64,000 bases of DNA from the NCBI RefSeq assembly GCF_019599145.1, contig NZ_CP080647.1, positions 7,936,001 through 8,000,000 of the forward strand, given 5' to 3'. Of this stretch, positions 59,801-64,000 are shown piece after piece. This stretch comes from Streptomyces akebiae. GTDB taxonomy: Bacteria; Actinomycetota; Actinomycetes; Streptomycetales; Streptomycetaceae. Made by a program: the position numbers and the translations under genes. Under the pieces are notes generated by a model. It saw nothing but the letters and a program-made list of their open reading frames with translations, did not search any database and was not told where the DNA came from. Each line of letters starts with the position of its first letter. The first letter of the stretch is position 1.

Positions 59801-60829
59801 ATGCGCCGACGCACCCTGCTCGGCGGGATCGCCGGCGGCCTGGTGGCCGCCGGCGCGGCCCCCGCCCTCGCCCACGGCCGCCGGGTCCTGCACGTCCGGC
59901 CCGGCGGATCGGTCCAGGCCGCCGTGGACGCCGTCACCGGACCCGGCTGGACGATCGTGGTCCACCCGGGGACGTACCGCGAGGTCGTCAACATCCCAGT
60001 GGGCAAAGGACAGTTGACCCTGCGGGGCGTCTCCCGCGACCCCCGCGCCGCCGTGATCGTCTTCGACCGGGCCAACGGCACCCCCAGGCCCGAGGGCGGC
60101 ACGTACGGCACTGCGGGCTCCGCCACCTTCACCTCGGCGGCGCCGGGCCTGACCGTACGCGACCTGACCCTCGCCAACGACTGGCTGCGCGCGGACCACC
60201 CGGACTACACCGGAACCCAGGCGGTCGCCGCGTACGTCACCGGGGACCGCTCGCACTTCGAGAACGTCCGGTTCCTCGCCCACCAGGACACGCTGTTCGC
60301 GGACACCACCGCGCTCGACGCCTTCGACCGGCAGTACTACCGCCACTGCTACATCGAGGGCGACGTCGACTTCGTGTTCGGGCGGGCCCGCGCCGTCTTC
60401 GACTCCTGCCACTTCCGCACCCTCCGGCGGGACGTGTCCTTCACCCCCAAGGGCATGGTCTTCGCCCCCGCCACCGCCCGCGCCAACCCCTACGGCTTCC
60501 TCGCCCTGCGCGGCCGGATCACCTCCGGCGCCGAGGACGCCGCGTACAAGATCGCCCGGCCCTGGGTGCCCTCGTACGAGACGACCGCCTGGCCCTCGCT
60601 GGTCGTGCGGGACACCTGGATCGGCCCCGGGATCGACGCCGTCGCGCCCTACACCAACATGCGCGACGCCTACCCCTGGCAGACCATGCGCTTTCGCGAG
60701 TACGCCAACTCCGGCCCGGGCGCGGTCGTCTCCGTGCCGGAGAACCGGCCCCAGCTGACGGCGGCCGAGGCGAGCGAGCACACCCGGCGGACCTATCTCG
60801 GGGACTGGAGGCCGTATGCCGGCCGGTGA
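59801..60829 (+). CDS. Secreted pectinesterase (CE8), second copy
   Basis: A 342-residue paralogue of the upstream gene, shorter at its N-terminus. The Tat-like signal is MRRRTLLGGIAGGLVAAGAA with cleavage near ALAHG. The catalytic motifs are FLAHQDTLFADT, EGDVDFVFGRARAVFDSCHF and ARPWVPSYETT. The two esterases share FANDWLRADHP-type and IDAVAPYTNM blocks, so they are a tandem duplication that has diverged. The gene overlaps the next one by 14 bp. Confidence 0.93.
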   Translation: MRRRTLLGGIAGGLVAAGAAPALAHGRRVLHVRPGGSVQAAVDAVTGPGWTIVVHPGTYREVVNIPVGKGQLTLRGVSRDPRAAVIVFDRANGTPRPEGGTYGTAGSATFTSAAPGLTVRDLTLANDWLRADHPDYTGTQAVAAYVTGDRSHFENVRFLAHQDTLFADTTALDAFDRQYYRHCYIEGDVDFVFGRARAVFDSCHFRTLRRDVSFTPKGMVFAPATARANPYGFLALRGRITSGAEDAAYKIARPWVPSYETTAWPSLVVRDTWIGPGIDAVAPYTNMRDAYPWQTMRFREYANSGPGAVVSVPENRPQLTAAEASEHTRRTYLGDWRPYAGR

Positions 60830-62033
60830 ACCGGCGGGCGGCCCCGACCCGCCCGGGACCCGTGGATCCGTGGGGCGCCGGGCGTTCGTCGTGGGCGCGG
60901 GGGCGGCGGCGTTCACGGGCGCCGGAACGGCCGCGGCGGCCGGGGCGGAGCCGTCGGGCGTCGCCGGGGCCGCCCTGGCCGGCACCCTCCCCGACTTCCA
61001 CCCCCTCCTCAAGGACGAGCTCCGCTTCCCGCTCGCCTGGGGCACCTCCCCGATCCGGGACTTCCGCACCTGGAGGCGAGTCGCCCGGGCCAAGGTCGAG
61101 GACCATCTCCTCGTCGCCCGGGACGACACCCCGTACGACCCCGAGTTCGACGCACGGCGAGCCGAAGGCGACGGCTACGTCCGTGAGTCGGTGACCTTCT
61201 CCCTCACCCGGTACGGCCGCGTCCGGGGCGCCCTGCTCACCCCGCACGGCACCGGACCGTTCCCGGCCGTCCTCCTTCTGCACGACCACGGCGCCAAGTT
61301 CGACATCGGCAAGGAGAAACTCGTCCTGCCGTGGTCCGACGAGAGCCGGCTGGCCTCCGCGCGGGCCTGGGCCGACCGGTACTTCAGCGGCCGGTTCGTC
61401 GGCGACGAACTGGCCCGCCGCGGCTATGTCGTCCTCGCCGTCGACGCGCTCGGCTGGGGCGACCGGGGACCGGTCGGTTACGAGGAACAGCAGGCCCTCG
61501 CGAGCAACCTCTACAACCTGGGCTCCTCGCTCGCCGGGCTGATGGCCAGGGAGGACGTGCGCGCCGCGGGCTTCCTGGCCGGCCTCGACCGGGTGGACCG
61601 GCGCCGGGTCGCGGCCCTCGGGTTCTCGATGGGCGCGTTCCGGGCCTGGCAGACGGCCGCGCTCAGCGACGACATCGCGGCCGCCGCGAGCGTGTGCTGG
61701 ATGACCGGCCTCAAGGAGGTCATGGTCCCCGGCAACAACATCCTGCGCGGCCAGTCCTCCTACTACATGCTCCACCCCGGGCTCGCCCGGCACCTCGACT
61801 TCCCCGACGTGGCGAGCATCGGCGCCCCCAAGCCGATGTTCTTCCTGAACGGCGGCCTCGATCCGCTGTTCCCCGCCGACGGCGTCCGCGCGGCCCACGA
61901 CAAGCTGCGCGCCGTCTGGCGGTCCCGCCACGCCGAGGAGCGGCTGCGGCTGAAGACCTGGCCCGACCTCGGCCACGTGTTCACCGCGCCCCTGCAGGAC
62001 GAGGTCGTCGACTGGTTCGACTCCGTCCTGTGA
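60816..62033 (+). CDS. Secreted alpha/beta-hydrolase esterase
   Basis: A 405-residue protein of the dienelactone/acetyl-xylan-esterase type. A Tat-like signal lies at residues 15-45 (GRRAFVVGAGAAAFTGAGTA). The triad is Ser in GFSMGAFRAWQ, Asp in NGGLDPLFPADG and His in DLGHVFTAP; the oxyanion region is LLLHDHGAKFDIGKE. A pectin or feruloyl/acetyl esterase role fits the locus, but the exact acyl group is not known. It overlaps the pectinesterase by 14 bp and ends 35 bp before the PL9 gene. Confidence 0.83.
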   Translation: MPAGEPAGGPDPPGTRGSVGRRAFVVGAGAAAFTGAGTAAAAGAEPSGVAGAALAGTLPDFHPLLKDELRFPLAWGTSPIRDFRTWRRVARAKVEDHLLVARDDTPYDPEFDARRAEGDGYVRESVTFSLTRYGRVRGALLTPHGTGPFPAVLLLHDHGAKFDIGKEKLVLPWSDESRLASARAWADRYFSGRFVGDELARRGYVVLAVDALGWGDRGPVGYEEQQALASNLYNLGSSLAGLMAREDVRAAGFLAGLDRVDRRRVAALGFSMGAFRAWQTAALSDDIAAAASVCWMTGLKEVMVPGNNILRGQSSYYMLHPGLARHLDFPDVASIGAPKPMFFLNGGLDPLFPADGVRAAHDKLRAVWRSRHAEERLRLKTWPDLGHVFTAPLQDEVVDWFDSVL

Positions 62034-62068
62034 AGCACCCCACCCGCACGAGAAAGGAACCGCTCTCC

Positions 62069-63181
62069 ATGTCTCGTCGTACCGCTCTGGCCCTGGGCAC
62101 CGCCCTGGCCCTCGGCACCGGTCTGGCCGTGCTCCCCACCCAGGCGCACGCCGCGACCGTGGTCGTCAGCAACTCCACCGACCTGGCCAACGCCATCAAG
62201 AACGCCACCGCCGGCACCGTCATCCAGGTGCGCGGCGGCACGTACTACCCGACGGCGACCCTCCAGTCGACGGCCAACGGCACCTCCTCCAGCCGGATAC
62301 ACCTCCAGCCGTACGGCTCGGAGACCGTGAAGATCGACGGCTCGAACCTCCCCGACGGCGACTGGATCTTCAAGCTGACCGCCGACTACTGGACCGTCTC
62401 CGGGATCACCTTCCAGAACTCCCCGGACAGCGCGGTCGTCTGCCAGTCCTGCGCCTCCACGGTGTGGGACAACATCAAGACCATCAACGGCGGCGACTCC
62501 GGCTTCACGCTCACCGGCGACAGCACCACCAACAACACCGTCCGCAACATCGACTCCTACGGCCACTACGACCCGGCCAACCACGGGGAGAACGCCGACG
62601 GCATCGCCGTGAAGTACGGCTCAGGCAGCGGCAACCTCATCACCGGCGCCCGCCTCTACAACAACTCGGACGACGGCCTGGACTTCTGGTCCTTCTCCTC
62701 GCCCGTCACCGTCGAGCACACCTGGGCGATGGGCAACGGCAAGAACCGCTGGGGGGACTCCGCGTTCGCCGGCGACGGCAACGGCTACAAGCTCGGCGGC
62801 GACGGCGAGACCGTGGCCCACGTCATCAACAACTCGGCGGCCTGGGACAACGCGGGCAACGGCTTCACCGAGAACAGCAACAAGGGCGCCATCGTCATCA
62901 ACCGCACCACCGCCTACGCCAACGCCAAGTGGGGCTACTACTTCGCCACCGGAGCGGCCCGCCTCGGCAAGAACCTGGCGGTGGGCAACGGCGGCGGCTC
63001 GGCCAACAAGGGTTCGTCCGTCGTGTCGTCCGGCAACAACTGGGACTCCGGCATCTCGACCCCGTCGTTCCGCTCCACCGACGCCTCCTCGACGTACAAC
63101 GCCCGTTCGTCGAGCGGCACCCTGCCCGCGACCACCTTCCTGACCACGGGCAGTACGACGATCGGCGCGACGATGAACTGA
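62069..63181 (+). CDS. Secreted pectate lyase (PL9-like right-handed beta-helix)
   Basis: A 370-residue lyase. The signal peptide ends at AHAA (residue 29). The beta-helix starts with VVSNSTDLANAIKNATAGTV and has HGENADGIAVKYGSGSGNLI, NNSDDGLDFW and GDGNGYKLGGDGETVAHV. The last motif holds the catalytic Lys and calcium-binding Asp of PL9 lyases. It cuts polygalacturonate internally or exolytically. The ATG follows AAAGGAAC. It is the last enzyme of the pectin operon here and is followed by a hairpin. Confidence 0.9.
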   Translation: MSRRTALALGTALALGTGLAVLPTQAHAATVVVSNSTDLANAIKNATAGTVIQVRGGTYYPTATLQSTANGTSSSRIHLQPYGSETVKIDGSNLPDGDWIFKLTADYWTVSGITFQNSPDSAVVCQSCASTVWDNIKTINGGDSGFTLTGDSTTNNTVRNIDSYGHYDPANHGENADGIAVKYGSGSGNLITGARLYNNSDDGLDFWSFSSPVTVEHTWAMGNGKNRWGDSAFAGDGNGYKLGGDGETVAHVINNSAAWDNAGNGFTENSNKGAIVINRTTAYANAKWGYYFATGAARLGKNLAVGNGGGSANKGSSVVSSGNNWDSGISTPSFRSTDASSTYNARSSSGTLPATTFLTTGSTTIGATMN

Positions 63182-63208
63182 CCGGCGCGTGCTCGTCCGG
63201 CACGCCGG
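63182..63208 (+). terminator. Terminator after the PL9 lyase
   Basis: CCGGCGCGTGC pairs with GCACGCCGG, with a 2-base bulge, immediately after the stop. It is followed by AAAACG. It closes the pectin locus. Confidence 0.6.
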
Positions 63209-63298
63209 GCAAAACGATTCTGTCGACATGGAGCCGGTGCGACCCCACACAGTGTTGCGCGACGAACAGCGCATGCGCATCTGAGTGGAGTGGTCCTC

Positions 63299-64000
63299 GT
63301 GGTCGGTAGTCCTCGCCCGCTGATCCTGATTCGCGGATTCGGCGGCCCCGGTGTGTCGGACGAACGGCGCGACGCGTATCAGGGATTCAACAACGGCAGC
63401 GTCTACGCGGAGCGCTACGGCGAGAACTACATCTACGAGGGATTCGTCCTGCGCGCCCTCAAGTCGCGGCTCCACCCGTACCGGGACGCGACCAACGTCG
63501 TCGGCTACTACGAGAAGGAGCAGAAGCCCAGACCGGGCGAGCGCGACGGATGGCCCGAGCACCTGCTCACCGGCACCATGGTGGTGGACGTCCCCATGGC
63601 GCGCGAGGTGCTGGGCCAGGGCGCCCTCGGGACCCTGTGGATCTACCGCTACTACGACCTCCTTCCCCGGAAGATCGACCGCTTCGGGGAAGGACTGGTC
63701 AGGCTCATCGAGATCATCCGGCACGGCATGCGCCCGGACGAGGAGTTCACCGGTGTGGACATCGTCGCGCACAGCATGGGCGGCCTCGTCACCCGGGCCG
63801 CCCTGAGCCGGCTGGGGGACGGCAGCGCGGACGTCATCCACCGCATCGTCACCCTGGGCACACCGCACCGGGGGATCGCGTTCCAGTACCTGCCCGACGC
63901 GCTGGTCAAGTGCCTGCCCGACGCGGTCGCGGACGAGATCGCCGCCTTCGACCCGGACCGCACGGACATCCGGGCCATCCCGTTCCCCGTCAGGCGGATC
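63299..64000 (+). CDS. Lipase/esterase-like alpha/beta hydrolase, 5' part
   Basis: The frame runs from GTG at 63299 (GGAG 8 bases upstream) to the window end, 234 codons and still open. It begins VVGSPRPLILIRGFGGPGVS, with the oxyanion-type RGFGGPG loop. It has the nucleophile elbow VAHSMGGLVTRA and the block VTLGTPHRGIAFQY, as in triacylglycerol lipase/PGAP1-type hydrolases. No signal peptide is visible. A GTG at 63290 is an alternative start. The Asp and His of the triad lie outside the window. Confidence 0.8.
   Translation, partial: MVGSPRPLILIRGFGGPGVSDERRDAYQGFNNGSVYAERYGENYIYEGFVLRALKSRLHPYRDATNVVGYYEKEQKPRPGERDGWPEHLLTGTMVVDVPMAREVLGQGALGTLWIYRYYDLLPRKIDRFGEGLVRLIEIIRHGMRPDEEFTGVDIVAHSMGGLVTRAALSRLGDGSADVIHRIVTLGTPHRGIAFQYLPDALVKCLPDAVADEIAAFDPDRTDIRAIPFPVRRI

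Overview
The window is high-GC chromosomal DNA of a Streptomyces or a close relative. The evidence is very strong third-position GC bias, frequent GTG starts, 4-bp ATGA/GTGA coupled operons, actinobacterial gene families (SigE-type sigma factor, Holin-X, DUF3618, TerD, AbfB) and sugar ABC importers without their own ATPase. I see no phage, insertion sequence, CRISPR array or rRNA.

Layout. Positions 1-2410 hold the end of the suf Fe-S assembly operon (sufC end, sufS, sufU, sufT-like), closed by a very strong terminator. Positions 2480-7490 hold an AbfB lectin-like membrane protein, an SMR efflux gene with its TetR regulator and an operator over the start codon, an ECF sigma factor with a membrane partner, and dapD. 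Positions 7768-9003 hold an AT-rich, TTA-containing gene for a protein with two nuclease-like domains, which looks acquired. Positions 9380-17590 are ordinary accessory or housekeeping genes: a second sigma factor pair, dapA, Holin-X/DUF3618, BrkB, an ABM protein, and an ArsR-like/SRPBCC pair. Positions 17680-23360 hold a secreted nuclease, an unknown conserved protein and a PhoX-type phosphatase with a PHO-box-like site.

The most striking part is 23360-25490. It holds a TROVE/vWA protein (Rsr, the Ro60 orthologue), preceded by two unannotated structured RNAs. Each has a terminal stem and a conserved core like Y RNAs. Each also carries a tRNA-like head in permuted order (T-arm, 3' acceptor strand, loop, 5' acceptor strand, D-arm). 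One head resembles a class I tRNA with an internal ACCA and a CUCAUAA hairpin loop. The other resembles a class II tRNA-Leu with a long variable arm. A short third core-like hairpin lies between them, and an array of 14-bp repeats separates the RNAs from rsr.

Positions 25590-29860 hold a probably leaderless GntR regulator with ACC deaminase (acdS), a double-TerD protein and an SNase-like protein. Positions 29890-34990 hold a polyol-type uptake operon (binding protein, two permeases, zinc dehydrogenase) with a DeoR regulator. Positions 35290-38490 carry the oxidative uronate route: uronate dehydrogenase, 5-dehydro-4-deoxyglucarate dehydratase and a coupled unknown protein.

Positions 38520-42190 are a short unrelated block. 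From 42368 to 63181 there is a large pectin-utilisation locus. It contains a GntR regulator, a sugar-acid aldolase/dehydratase pair, a sugar ABC transporter, three PL1 pectate lyases (one fused to a CE8 pectinesterase), two further pectinesterases, a PL9 lyase, a rhamnogalacturonan acetylesterase, a GH43, an esterase, and a Gfo/Idh/MocA plus PmoA-like pair. Secreted enzymes cut and de-esterify pectin, the importer takes up fragments, and the uronate and sugar-acid genes can feed the products to central metabolism. The window ends inside an alpha/beta-hydrolase gene.
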